Source: Antedon bifida
Taxonomy: Eukaryota; Echinodermata; Crinoidea; Comatulida; Antedonidae
Length of the DNA stretch: 64,000 bases
Assembly (NCBI GenBank): GCA_963402885.1
Contig: OY727098.1
Span: 25,892,417-25,956,416 of the forward strand
Direction of reading: 5' to 3'
In this document: one piece after another, positions 1 through 13,500 of the stretch
Position numbering within the stretch: position 1 is the stretch's first letter
Layout of the letters: the number at the start of each line of letters is the position of its first letter
Translations under genes and position numbers: made by a program
The notes under the pieces: generated by a model
The model's input: the letters and a program-made list of their open reading frames with translations, nothing else
Told to the model about the DNA's origin: nothing
The model's database searches: none

Positions 1-9
1 AAAATATAT

Positions 10-328
10 AAGATGATTAAATAAGAAATAGTGGATAATGAGAAATGATGAAACTTTGGAAAATAGCAATTGATGCCAAAAGAAACAATTCATTTTTTTA
101 AACTTTCTCTTATCAATTCTTTTCATTCCATCATCCACTATTTCTTAATTTAATCATCTTTGTCATCTCCTTTCTTATCTTCAATATTTCTGATTTCTTA
201 TTCATAATCTTTCATATCTATTTGTTCTTTATTTTTTTAGTTTTGTGTATTGTTTCTTTGGGCATCAATTGCTATTTTTCAAAGTTTCATCATTTCTCAT
301 TATCCACTATTTCTTATTTAATCATCTT
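10..328. repeat. 80-bp inverted repeat with about 158-bp spacer
   Basis: Positions 10-90 reappear as a nearly exact reverse complement at 249-328. A partial, weaker copy of the right arm lies near 127-165. The spacer is T-rich. This looks like a foldback or MITE-type element, perhaps cut by the window edge. Confidence 0.75.
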
Positions 329-1389
329 TAATATTTTTTGTATTTGTCATTTCTTATCTTTTTTAATATCTAGGCCTAATGTATATTTATTCTTTTATTT
401 GTTTGTTTTAGGTATGTTTTTCTTTTTGCATTCATTGCTATTTTTCCAATTTAACTTCAAGTTTTACTAATAACTTTTCCATTTTTCTTTTCTATAACAA
501 TTTATTTTTCATTTATCAATCAGTAAAAAAACTTGCTTTATTTGATTGCTTTACTGGCAGATTTTCATTCTTCCAAATCTCAAGGGTTAGAGCTGATGGC
601 AATGTTCAAGTTGATTTTAAATTGGTATTTAATACACAAATTACAAAATAAGTATGTGAGTAATTATGTTTAGTTTCATAAAAGATTGAATTCATGAATT
701 TCGAATTAAGCAAAAGTTTGGTTAAAAAAAGATATTTTGTTTTATTTATTTGCAAAAAAGTTCTTATTCACAAAATACACAAGTAAATAGTAAGATGCAG
801 TTTTCTCTATTTAAAAAGGTTATGTTCTTAAGCTAGATATGGAATGCCTACCTAATTTATGCTAGGTATGTCATTTATCTTTAGTGTCCATTTTTATGTT
901 GTTTACAATGGTGAGATGGATTGGTGACAAATAATAGGAGAAATGCAGCTTTCAGTGGTCACATGTTGATGGTATGGCAGTGATGACCTAGTGATATGAG
1001 CAACATTGCTAATACTGTAGTGGTTACAGTTGGGGTTGATTTAATATAAGTTTGCGTTGGCGAAAAAATTGAGGACCACAATAATCTATCGATTTTTTTA
1101 AAACAAAATTGAGAATTGAATAGACGCACAAACACACAAGAATGAAGTTACAGATTTCCAACTTTTAAGTGTTTCCACACAAAAAATGTCAATAATATCT
1201 AAACATTTTTATTGAATGGTTAGTAGTTACATGGGGCTGGTTAGTTAATGAAGTTTGTTACATCAGTTTGTTATTGTGGAATTATTACGTTAGTGGTTAA
1301 ACTGTTATATTGGTTATTGGAATTATTACGTTAGTTTAAACTGTTATGTTAGTGGTTTGGATTGTTACGTTGTGGTTAAACTGTTACGT

Positions 1390-1552
1390 TAAGCTTGGTT
1401 CCCACTAGCGACGCAACGCAAGGACGTAACGTAACGTAGGTGATTTGACCAATCACAAGCGATGGATTATTCGAATAGTGGCTTGTCATTGGTCAACTCG
1501 CTTTCGTTGGGCGTAAGTCCTTGCGTTGCGTCTCTAGTGGGAACCACGCTTT
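1390..1552. mobile_element. Inverted-repeat element, family B, copy 1
   Basis: The element opens with AAGCTTGGTTCCCACTAG and closes with its complement, CTAGTGGGAACC then ACGCTT. Inside each end is a second inverted pair, roughly GCAACGCAAGGACGTAACG against its complement. The centre carries ATTTGACCAATCAC against a complementary ATTGGTCAA. It has no coding capacity, so it fits a MITE. Four more copies lie in this window. Short GTTACGTTAGTGG repeats surround it at 1280-1600. Confidence 0.8.
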
Positions 1553-4500
1553 AGTGGTTTGGATTGTTACGTTAGTGGTTAAACTATTACGTTAGTGAGT
1601 GGAATTAATTTTGAAAGAATGGGTGATACAAAATAGATGTATCAACAATAATTATTCTGATCGCAAAAGTGTTAATACGTGACAACGTTGAGCTTCTAGA
1701 TACCATTATAATTTCGATGATCTTCATGTACGATAGGGCCTATACAGTGTCTAAGATATTATTTTCATTCATGATGGCAGAAAAGAAGAGAAAAACGGTG
1801 CTAAAAGAATGGGATGGAGATAGAAGTTTTCGAAATAAACAATTCCGGGTTTAAGATTGATTTTCTATCAGATAATAAAGATTGTAGATCGAAGATTATG
1901 AAATATAATTGTTTAAGCTTTGTTAATAACATCGTCAACTATAATTCAGTAGTCAACACTACAGTCACGCAACGTATTTTCATTTTCAAACTTGATCTTT
2001 AAGAAGGGCAAATCATTACGTCATTCGAATCATATCCGCTTTACAAAAAAGAGACATAAATATTATTCAACATAGTCTAAGTGAATCGCTTAATCAATTA
2101 CTTGTTTCAATAACTTTTAATACACAGGGGTGATCCCTCCTAGACGATGTTTACGTACAGGAAATATAAACTGTGTTGCGAAACGAATTTTTTCCCGTGA
2201 GAGGGGAGAAAGTACAGACGGGGTATCACGCACAGGGGCGACAGTTAAACGTAAAGGATGTCGTCGCATGAAGTGTGAGTAGCGTGCTTAGTTTAATCCC
2301 CAGGCTAGGGGTATATTATGAAAACTTCCGCCTACCCTTCCTTGACATTTATCCGTCTACCCTTTTCTTCTTGTTAAGTCAACAAACTTCAAGAATCGAA
2401 CTTTAGTCAGAGAACACGATGAACACTCGGTAAAAGTACATTAACCTCTGCCATTTTAACTGTCTATGGTTCCAGTCATTAAAATAGTAACTGTTTTACA
2501 GTCAAGCTGAGAAATTAGATCGCAACTACCGGTTTTCATTGAATGGGTCCCGGATCACAGCAGTTTCACTGATTTATTTCTTCCTTTCCACAATTGTTTT
2601 TCACGGCATTAAATTATGTTTTTCATCAAAGGCGTGGGCAACCCGTTACCTACTCGTCGTAGTATTTGGTGTTGAGTGATTATTTAATTTGTGCAAGACA
2701 AATCAACAATTAACTAGGAACAGTAGTAATAGTCCGATTATGGTACTCTAATCTGGTAAAAAGTCATCTATCATGCGGCACGTAAGTTTAAAATCGACAT
2801 GCCACACTAGCCTACTTATAGCAATTAACCCACATATGCCAGTCCTGTATTGTTTTCTATCCCCTAGTTCATAACTGTAAAGTTAGTATTACTTTTGTCT
2901 TAGGGGACGGTACCGTACTTTTGTCGACATGCCTCAAGTATGTGTATGATGGTTTTTTTTATGTAAAGTCCACCAGTCAGCGTTTCGATTTTTTGTCTGG
3001 AAACTACGTGTTTTGCGCTCAAGTTGAACGTATAAAACACCATACAGTATGTCCCAAAGTATTTATCTTCTTACTAATATTAAGTCGAAACACAGTCCTG
3101 AACCCAGACTACCTACTTAGCTATAAAAGATCACAGGTAAGTTTAAACATATTGTATATTTTTTTTACTGAAAAAAGGTTTGTTGAACCCAGCACCAATT
3201 TCACATATCAGATCGCCCACACTGAGTGTAGTAGGCCTACGTGTATGTTATAAATCACATTACCACATATTGAAAAAGTCAAGTCATCAAGATTACACTT
3301 AATGTAATTTTATTTAGGCCTCACGCCTTCACATTATCCTACTGCATGAACGCTATTCATTCGATGACACTACAAGCAGAATCTTCATCAAATTATAGAA
3401 ATGTGTACATTAAAACCAGTTATGTAAATGTTATACATATGCCTCTTAAATTTTTCGAAATGTTCACCGTTTTTATTTTGTTTGTTTAAACAAGGCTGGG
3501 TTTGATTTGTTAATCCGTGTTTTTCTCAAAAATTATATAATAATTTCTCTCCAAAAATTCGTTCGTGACGTCATGAAGTGATAAAGTATATGGTTTGATA
3601 AAAATATTAAGAAGAGAGGAAGAGTCACACAAAACCACAAAACACAATTTTAGATTCAATCAGTTTTAATTTAATTTAGATTTTTTGTTTGTACGTCTGT
3701 ATAGCTAGGCAATCTTGTTAATTAGTTTATTATAAATTTGAAAGATGTATTAAATTGAAGGTGTCTCTTGGTGAAATCACAATCTTTCACAGTACAGTAT
3801 AAATATACAACATGTATTGTATCTTTTGTTCAGATTGTGACCCCAATGAAAATAAGTTTTTTATTAAACTTTCTTGGGTTATCCTCAGTTCATTCAGTTA
3901 ATATTGAAGTTTCTTGTACCTTTTCTTTCCTTTTTTCTAAATCTGTGTCTGTACGTAACATTGAATGAACTGAAATAAAATGAAATGAAAAAAAGTGATA
4001 AGCTTTGAAAGTTTTACTATTCATATAATATCTCCATTTGTCAATAATTTATTGTTTTGTTTACAATAAAGAAATATGAACCTATCGGAAGATGGTGTTA
4101 AGACGTATGATGTGGGGTATAAGAAGAATTGTGAAAAAATGGGCCTAAATTGTTTATTTGAATGTTTAATGACATCATCAATCATTGTTTAGATTTTCAC
4201 TTTAGAATGTGTTGGTGTACATTGGTTGATTTTAAACCGGAATAGCATCACAGGAGAAAATAAAATATCATCGACAAAAAAAGACCGCGGCAGGTTGAAC
4301 GACTTGTTGACGCTAATGAGTTGTCATGCAATGCGCGCGACGCGTTTTATTATGAGGACACCTTTTAGCCACCAGAGGCCAGAAGCACGTGTCTTTACAT
4401 ATCTACACCCACGGTCGATCTCAACCTTTAATTGGTGTCATGGACAAGTTCTCTGAATCGCTTGTTCTGTTAACTTTATGTAATTTGTTCAAATGAGTCA

Positions 4501-4956
4501 TGGATTACGGATGGAATTCAGAAACACGATAATTGAAAACTATAGTTCATTTCATAAGATGAGGAGGCATTGTATTGTCCCACCCTAACTGGTCTTTTGC
4601 TCGAATCTACCAAGACGTACATACGTCATATTTACGACAAATGGTAGGATAAGAACCCATAATTTCGTGTGATGATGCGCGTGAGTGAGTAGCTTATTAC
4701 AATTTATAGCTTCATGATTATAATCATACGGTATATGCAGTTACAATTTATCTTCTTGGTTTTAATAATATCCGAAACTATACTCGAGCGATACTATACG
4801 AAAAGGGAGACCCTATTATACGGAAATGGAGACCATGCTGAAAAGGGAGACCACGAAAAGAGAGACCCAAAGAATTATTGACAACATAAATACATTCTGA
4901 AGCGAACGAATGAGAAGGATAGACGAGACAGACTACTCCCTTTTCGTGAGATCGTT

Positions 4957-5100
4957 AATCTTGGTTCCCACTAGGCAACGCAAAGACGTAACGCAGCGTA
5001 AGTGATTTGACCAATCACAAGTGATGGATTATTCGAACAGTTGCTTTTCATTGGTCAACTCGCTTGCGTTGCGTATACGACGTCCTTGTGTCCACGCTTC
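4957..5100. mobile_element. Inverted-repeat element, family B, copy 2
   Basis: It has the same left end (CTTGGTTCCCACTAG) and the same core as the copy at 1390, including TTTGACCAATCACAAG and TTGGTCAACTCGCTTGCGTT. The right end is eroded: the CTAGTGGGAACC box is missing and only a CACGCTT remnant remains. Confidence 0.75.
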
Positions 5101-7185
5101 TCCTTTTTGTAAGCAGGGTCACAAATTGTCGATTGTCTTTTTTTTCACATTGGGTATCGGGTCTTCGGGTCATTATCAATAAGATGGATAGATCTGGTAA
5201 CTTTTATTTTCAAAAGGTTGGGGTGCCAGCCAACAGACCACCGGATAGCAGACTCATTTGTGTAGGGCGAGGTTTACAGATGCATATGCACCTAAACTCA
5301 TGATCTTCTTTAAATCCTCTAACAGGTTGATCAGAACTCGTGGTACCTATTTGCACTCCTGGATCATGACATGGGATTTTCTGACACAGATTATCGTAAC
5401 CGCTATAAATTATGGACAAATTACCGGTGTTGTGTTCCGCTGATGACAATGATCACTATATAACAATTACTTTAATATGATGAGTGATAATGCTGATTGA
5501 TGACGAAGAGGCCCCTAGCAGCTGCAGGCATTGTGGTTTCCCCTAAAGGAAGGGGACGATTTCAAGTTCCTAATTATGGATCCGCCTTTTGATTCCAGAA
5601 TAGTGATTGAATAATCCCAGTCGACCCTTCTCATTATATTCATATTGCCACAACCATTGACTATAATATCATTATCTTCTTTAAGGCTCAATATTCATAG
5701 TATAGTGTATGGGATATGCCTATAGCATAAAAGCTCAATGCATCATGGAATGGTTGATGCTCAGTGAGAACCATTAACAAAATAGTAATAATAATTGATA
5801 AATTTTAAAATAAATCATATCATTTCCAATATATTGCAATAATATTGAGTAGGCCTCATGTTGGGAAACTATTCGATAAGCCCCAGTGCATTTAGTGCAC
5901 ATTTGTACTTTATACCGTTAATATTATTTTTGCAGGAGGCACGTGTCCGCGCCGCCGCGCGCCTCAGGTCATATGGTGGGCGTGGTTGAAAAACTTGGCC
6001 CCTCCTCCTATAGCACCCCTAGAACATGTTTTTATTATTTAAATAACATTATTCATTAATAATTATACGGAATAATTATAACATTTCTAGGTAGACTCTA
6101 TCATAGTCTTCTGTTATATATTTTATTTAACATTTTATTTATGAAATGTAACTTGCATCCAACAGCTAATTAAACAAATGAAACAAATCATTGGTATCTT
6201 CTGGTCGTAACCGGTTTCTAAAAATACTTGTTAGAACGACTTATAGTGTAGGGCCTATTGAACGTGGCCCCGTGCCCTTACTTCCTCAATTGGGCTTTTC
6301 AAAAAGCATTACTATTTATAAAAAGGATGTCAATAAACTAGATTTCCAGGTGAACAGCCGCAAACTGGAAGTGTTGTATTCTGTTACATTGTTCAATACA
6401 ATATAAGCTTATTGGTGGTAGGCCTAATACTGTATTGTTATTTTCCCGCGCTCTTCGTGTATGGCTTTGTTTTTATTATTTGGCCTCCTATTCGGGTAAT
6501 TTCAAAATTATAGGCTAACTTGCATTACGAATGAGGCTTATGAATGAGTACGCAGACCATCTTACTTTTACGTTGTATTATCCGATCCTTTAGTTATTAT
6601 TGTGATGCCTGTTTAATTAGTTTTCGCACTTAATCCAGATGAACTTTCAGCCTGCGTTTTTTAGTATAAACTTAAACGTGTCTTATTATTAGGATAGGAT
6701 TAGCATGCGATACACAATTCAAACTTCAAGCAAGCAGCTTAGAAAACTGCAATACATTGCACACAAAACGTACAAATCAACTTAAAAAATAGTCACGTAA
6801 AGGTAATTTATCATTATAAAACATAAATATAGTAAAATCGGAACTGCGTGTGTTGCTGCGGCCTTGATCCACATCTTTGCCGCTCTTACTTTAGGCCTCG
6901 TGATTCTAACGTTTCTAAGTTAAGGTCAACGTCCGCTGTCATTCTATAAGAACGTTCTAGGCACTGTTTATCTAACACTTAATTAATATTGAAAATTATC
7001 AAATAAAATACTTTACGTAATTGTAGAATGTATCAATTTGTTGTTTTATACAATTTACATGAAATAAATAATGGTTTTGGTTCATGATTGATATGTTATT
7101 TGCTGGTTTACTTTCAAAACATTGTGATCGGCTTATAAATTCTTGTTACTGACTCAACGTAGGGTTTTCGTGTTCGACGTCAATC

Positions 7186-7226
7186 ACTTATGCAAATATA
7201 AACCCGCCCACTTTTTTCATTGGCTG
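7186..7226 (+). promoter_or_regulatory. Candidate core promoter upstream of NFI
   Basis: Clustered promoter-like words occur here: an octamer ATGCAAAT at 7190-7197 running into ATATAAA, a GC-box-like CCCGCCCA at 7203-7210, and an inverted CCAAT box (ATTGG) at 7219-7223. The TTGGC at 7220-7224 is also an NFI half-site, so autoregulation is possible. The cluster sits about 300 bp before the candidate first coding exon. This is motif reading only; the start site is not known. Confidence 0.35.
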
Positions 7227-7518
7227 GCGATTACGCATCGGCTCATTTTTATGCTAATAAGATAGGGGATCTCTGAAACGTAAGCAAAACAAAGCGTTGG
7301 ATTGCAACATACTCTGATCAATTTCTACTACGCCATAACTACGAAAGAAGTATACCTTCTTCATAAAGCACATTTTAGTGGATTTGTTCCAATGATTCGG
7401 AGCCAAAATCGGCTCTGTTAGAAAGAATATAATTTTACCGAAACACGAGGTAGAGACGGAGCGAGCCAAGTTGGATTACTCTTGTGATGTGAGCGAGGTG
7501 AATGCAGAATCCAGACCC

Positions 7519-7539
7519 ATGCATACAATCATGTCTATG
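7519..7539 (+). CDS. NFI: NFI candidate exon 1 (7 codons)
   Basis: An ATG opens MHTIMSM and is followed directly by GTAAGG. The phase is 0, as exon 2 needs, giving [18 protein letters not shown]. Vertebrate NFI first exons are equally short and end just before DEFHPF, and some vertebrate isoforms read MDEFHPF. The residues themselves are not conserved, so this rests on position, phase and donor only. A more distant first exon is possible. An overlapping upstream ATG at 7502 would enter exon 2 in the wrong frame. Confidence 0.5.
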
Positions 7540-10500
7540 GTAAGGATATTTTCGGATTTGTTTACATTTTGTGTTATCATAGAAAACTATGAAAATGCCC
7601 ATTAAGCGTTTTAGAATTAAAGTTATACCATCAAATACTGTATCAAGATATATCAGAGCACCTATGTGTTGTTTAATATATTGTAGCAATAGATTTAAAT
7701 GAGTAATTCTAGCTAGAACTTTCCAGTAAGCTAGGCCGACCCTGGTAAACACATGATCGTCGTCATGTTTTGGTTTGGTACAACGTGGTGGTCGGTGTGT
7801 AGCATGATTAGCACACAATACGACACGAGCGATGGCGTTGTGATAATTGTCCGGTTTATGTGTACGTACAGTTTTTTGTATGTTTAGTGTATAACATGGC
7901 TTTGGTCTAATTAATACGGCGCTAGGCCTATACTATTCTATACCATACAGTATGATTAATAGTTAATACATTTAATATTTATTTTTTATAAAACATCTTT
8001 GATTGACTTATTCTCTGTTATATTTCTGTATAGGATGAGTTCCACCCTTTCATTGAGGCCTTATTGCCACATGTAAGAGACTTTTCTTATGTGTGGTTCA
8101 ACCTCCAGGCCCGTAAACGCAAATATGTTAAAAAACATGAAAAACGGATGACACAAGATGAAGAACGTCAAACAAAGGAGGAGTTAATGAACGACAAACC
8201 GGAACTGAAACAAAAATGGGCTTCACGGCTATTAGCAAAATTACGGAAAGATATACGACCAGAGTGTCGTGAGGATTTTGTATATACTGTTACGGGCAAA
8301 AAGTTACCATGCTGTATTTTAAGCAACCCTGACCAGAAAGGTAAAATGCGCAGAATTGACTGTTTACGACAGGCAGATAAAGTGTGGCGTTTGGACCTTG
8401 TAATGATCGTGTTGTTTAAAGCGATCCCTCTGGAGAGCACAGATGGTGAGCGTTTGGTGAAGTCTTCCACTTGCGGCAATCATTCTCTTTGCGTCCAACC
8501 GTATCACATCAGTGTCAGCGTACGAGAATTGGATTTATACCTGGCCAACTTCATTATGCAGACACCTGGTGAGTTCTATTTAATAAATAGTTTGTCCAAA
8601 AGCTCTGTCTACAGTATCTAACTAGTTTGACAAAAAAAGTGTGATGTGCCCAAATATGGTAGTGATATTCTAAAATATGACATCATCATGTTCATATATG
8701 GGCACATCACATTTTTTGTCACATAAAGTTTTCTAGTGTAGACAAGGCTTAAAATAAAATTCTTCATTTCTTTTATTAAACACAAAGAATACATCTAATA
8801 CTCATGATTGATAATAATAGTAAAAGCAGCAGAATAAATTTTGAGAGAGGATACAAGAATTTGCCTTTGTATATGGAGGCAAGATGAATGACACTTTGTT
8901 ACAGTAATTAAACAGTATTTTCTACATTCATTGTACAAAGAATTATAAATTGGTGTTTGAACTTTAATGATGTCATTGTTCATTAACATACAATACTATA
9001 TAAAATTGGTAGAGAATTAATTTTCTCTAGCATCACCACCCAAGTAGGAAGCTTTTCTTTTATCAGTTTACTGTACATTAATTAACAGTTTTTAACTTGG
9101 TCAATTTTTTGTTAGCTCACTAAAAGTTCTGTAATGTCTTTGTACAATAAATTAGAAAACACACTGTATTTTACACATTATACTGTGGCGCTATCATTTC
9201 TTATCACGTGACATTGTCATGTATCTTCGCTAAGCCTGTCGAATGACCGTTTAGCTGCATGCGACTGGCACACATTGAGACTCCTCTAGGCTTTGAATTC
9301 TTATTGTAATGATTTCAGCTCTCAGCTGATAGGAGGTATTCCCCGTTGACCTGGTTTTTAGTTGGAATCACTCCAAGCTAGCTCTCAATACACACTACAT
9401 ACTCACTGTTTGTTATAGGAGAAAGCTTCAATAGTAATTGATTGAGTATCTGACTGTACATAATCCATGGGTAAAGAATAATAAAAGAATTGTCAAAATA
9501 GTTGGCAAGCACTAATACTGTTGGTAATAATATGCTATAAAGTCTGGATATTAAAGACATGTAACTTGCTGTTCCATTTATATGCCCAATATACTCTAAC
9601 CTTGAGGGGTAATTGTGTAGTTAGTTTGTGGTAAAAATGTGACACATTATATTTAAAGGATCATTAATTTTCAGAATATCCAAAGAAATCGCTAATGTAA
9701 CATTACAGTTAGTTTGTAAAAAAACTATACATAATGTTGGACACACTGCATGCAAAACCATAATTAAAAATTGATCCATTTAAAAACTATAGTTTGAGGT
9801 ATGTACACAGTCAATTTACAATGATGTTTATTTAGAATTTTACTATGGTAAACGATGAATAATAATCAGTACATCATCTCATTCTTGATTTCAATAGGCC
9901 TACTGTATGTGTAGTGATTTAGGATAATAAACAGCAATTTATCAAACTATAAATAAAATAATTATTGAAAATCCCAGCACCAAGCACTGTACTTTTACAA
10001 AATCATAACAAGTTTGTCATAGAAGAGTGGATTTGTGTAATAATTAATATTTCCTTTTATACCGGTGATCGGAACATAAAATTCGCGTTGTTCCTATCAC
10101 ACCACTTCCACAATCAGCTTTCCTCAAGCCATCTTTATATTTTGCAATTATAAACCGTTTTTACTCAGAAATATTTTGTATTTAATAAGAATTATTAATT
10201 AATAAAATTAATTTGAGGTGTTGGATTATTATGGGATTGCATTAACAATATGTTATTACCAGTCCGACCTATGGTTAAATTAAATAAAACTTGAATTAAC
10301 AGTCGGATTATTTTATATTAGAACAGTTACAGTAATATAGAAAAAAACAAGAAAAAGCTATTTATCTTGGTTTCAAGTATACTATAGATAGAATTCCGTT
10401 TCTTCTTTCGTAGAATAAAAAAAGTACTGTAGCGTACAACAGTAATCTGCTGTAACACACATAAGGCTTAATGTACTAATGTATAGTATGACATGATGAT

Positions 10501-13500
10501 CTAGGTTTACCAATCATTAACATGGTTTAAGTATTGACCTATTTCTGTAAAGTACAGTTATTATATCTTGAAAAAAAAAGAAAAATTAATGACAATTTAT
10601 TCTATAAATTGATAGATGCTAATATAGGAAAACTATAAATGTATTATTTTGTTTAAACATCTTTAAATTTAAAGATATTGTTTACAAATGGTAGGTTTAT
10701 GTATTGATTTGGTGTTATAGTATAAATCAGAGAAAAACTTTAAAGGTACAGTATACTGTATTATAGCCAACATAGTTCACAATTTATAGCATTTGCAAAC
10801 AATGCATTCCATGTTGCTAGATTTTAGGACTTGTGATTTGCTTGGTTCAGGATGTCACCTTTGACCTTGAATTTGTGATTATCCAATCAGGTGATGGTCA
10901 ATGTCACCAAGGTTAAGTCTCCTAAGATTTTCAACTCACTTGACTTTATATTGAAGGGGACCTTCTAGAAAGTTGTCTTACTTACATTTGTAACTTTGTC
11001 ATTTTATTAAGGGGTCTCAATTGAATTTTTTTTAGCATTATCGTTTGATACTTCAGTTACAGTTTATTGCTATTTTTAACTTCTTAAAAGAAAGCGAAGT
11101 CGTAGGGGAGAGGGAGGCAGTTGCAAGGTCAATAAAATTTGCTGTGCATACTGTACCGTTAAAGGTTGTGAAGCCTTTAAACCAGTAGGGAGATACTTGG
11201 TACAGCACTTTCATACTGAATATTAGGTAGTAGATTGTAATATTGACTTTAAAAAATAAAAGAAATTATTACAGATTGGTCTATGCTACTGAATTATGCA
11301 AAATGCAAGTTGTAATTATGTAAATCTAATAATAGATAATATGGGCACTTACCCAAGTAAGGCTTTTCTTAAGTATAAAAAGCTCTACCTATAGTAATTT
11401 AGTAACAGTTATAATTTAAAGGAATTCAAACCATAGAGATAAAATTAGTTAATTATTAATTTTAAACATCCGTATTCAATCCGTGCCTTAGCAGTATCTA
11501 ACTAAAAAAAGGCCCTTATGGTTTAAAATAAGTTAAGACAGATATTGTTAATGTGTTATTACAGCTGAATAAATTTCAGGAAAGGGAGGGTGGAGGGATT
11601 TTTTTTATCATCATTGATTTATGCAGTGCTACCATTTTAGGTTTAGAACTGACACTGACTCTTGACATGAGTCAATAATACATTTTTAACTTCAAGAAAA
11701 CCATTTAATTCACTAAAATTGTTTCCATGTGTTCCTGTTGAATCAAAATGTTACAATATTTTTTGGTCGCTTTTAAAAATGTGTGAAAAAAAAAACTGGG
11801 GTCTTTAACAAGCTTTTTTTTTTTTGCATAATTCTTCAAAATGCCATGAACTTAATTTTTCCTGAATGTTTTAATTTCTTTTTGTATCTTTCAAAGACAC
11901 CGATGTACAAACAAGCCCATCAACTACCACCAACTATACATACCACAAGTTGCCTTTAAATGCACAATCAACCCAGTACCATACAGGCTTTCAACAGGCG
12001 TCCACCTTACCCTTGAACACCAAATATGGACATTCTGTCATAAACCATGACATTTTAGACTATCAACGTAAGTTTTGCGCCCTCGTTTTGGCTAATACCA
12101 TATTTTACAGACATATTGAAAAACATTTATTTTATTTCAATATTTTTCATGGAAGTATAACCAGCCACACAGCACTATTAATATCTCACTACTACCAATA
12201 CTATGCATGTAGTCTTAAAAGTGGATTTAAGAATTTAATTATTGTCATTAAACCACTGATATACCCTTACTGTAAATCATTCATTTGTTCATCATCCTAA
12301 TTTTTCTCATTCAGGTTGTCATGATTTATTTTATATATAACATCATTTTTATTAGTACTATCATCTTACATCACAAATATCATCGTGGACATACAGTACT
12401 CTATTTTTAAACTGAAAATACATGTATTGGATTATTGTGTATTCACTATAGAAACACACACATTTGAACCATCCACGTATATATTTATATCCACAATATT
12501 TGTTTGTGAAGATTGTACATTGTATCAATAAATGTCATTAGTTTTTATTATGAAATGATCACACTTAGCATCTTTTGTATCCAATGGGGAACAATCATTC
12601 TGTAATATTTAACAGTATTTAAAGGTCATTCTATAGTATTTAAAGTTTTGACTAAAAAGTTTGTACAAAGAGTGGCAAGAGGCCAGTGTATCAGATATAA
12701 AGTCACATCCGCCCATTATCAAACTTCCTATCTTCTAAGAATAGAACTTTATTAACGAACTCGCCACAAAACAGTCTCCATATTTGCCCAACAATTTTGA
12801 AATAAAAGCATTTTTTATAAAACACACATGTACTGCAGTACTCAGTGCCGTAACGGCTATGAGCGCTCACTGGCTAAACCCAGGGGCCCCGGAGCTGCTT
12901 ATGGGGGCCCAGAGGGAAAACATGCATTAAAATATGTCGAAAAATGCTAAAAACGTCCAAGGCCTCTAGCGTTGGAGGGCCACTTTAGGGTTCCTAAACC
13001 AGGGGCCTCAGACCTCTGCGTAATGCCATTGCATTAACTGTTACAGTTTTATAATTTTGTTTGGTTTCATGTATCAATTATTGTGTCCAATTTGTCAAGG
13101 TATACTGTATGCACTACTGTATTGTAAACTGCATGTTTGTCAGTTTAGCACAGAAGGTCCGCTTACCAATTGCCAGTAAAACCCATCCATGATGGACCTG
13201 TACTGAATCAATTTTGCAGAAATTTCATTTAAGAACTTTAGCCTATCTTTACAAAAGCTATTGGGTATTGCTAAACCCCCACAAACGTTAAAAAAACATA
13301 GCAATACCCATTGAACCGACATAAAAGTGATTGAATCATGTAGTGTATATGTCAGTCCAGTTTTAATTTGTGGGGGTTTGCAAGGTTTAGAAATGCCCTT
13401 GATGGCCAGTAATTTTGAATTCTGATTACTATCTATCAAAATTGTTTTATTATACTGACTCTGGAAATATAGTTTTTGACCTATGATGTTGTAACTGTAT

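Larger units (their letters stand above)
1..7180. other. Upstream region without a supported gene
   Basis: No open frame here resembles a known protein, and none joins to NFI exon 2 by a convincing splice. The short open frames are scattered, often lack an ATG and have no family motif. The region holds an inverted repeat at its left end, two copies of the TTGGTTCCCACTAG inverted-repeat element, and imperfect AAAAGGGAGACC repeats around 4800-4870. An untranslated 5' exon of NFI could lie here; a strong donor (CAG then GTAAGT) is present at 3137 on the plus strand, but nothing ties it to a transcript. Confidence 0.5.

Noticed and set aside
2259-2273. ATG TCG TCG CAT GAA as an NFI first exon
   Set aside because: Only a poor GTGTGA donor gives the needed phase; the better GTGAGT two bases later gives the wrong phase.
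2921-3253. Open frame ending near a strong donor (CAG-GTAAGT at 3137)
   Set aside because: It has no ATG in a useful position and no family similarity. The donor could belong to an untranslated exon, but nothing shows that.
8168-8479. Minus-strand open frame of 103 residues
   Set aside because: It is the antisense shadow of NFI exon 2.
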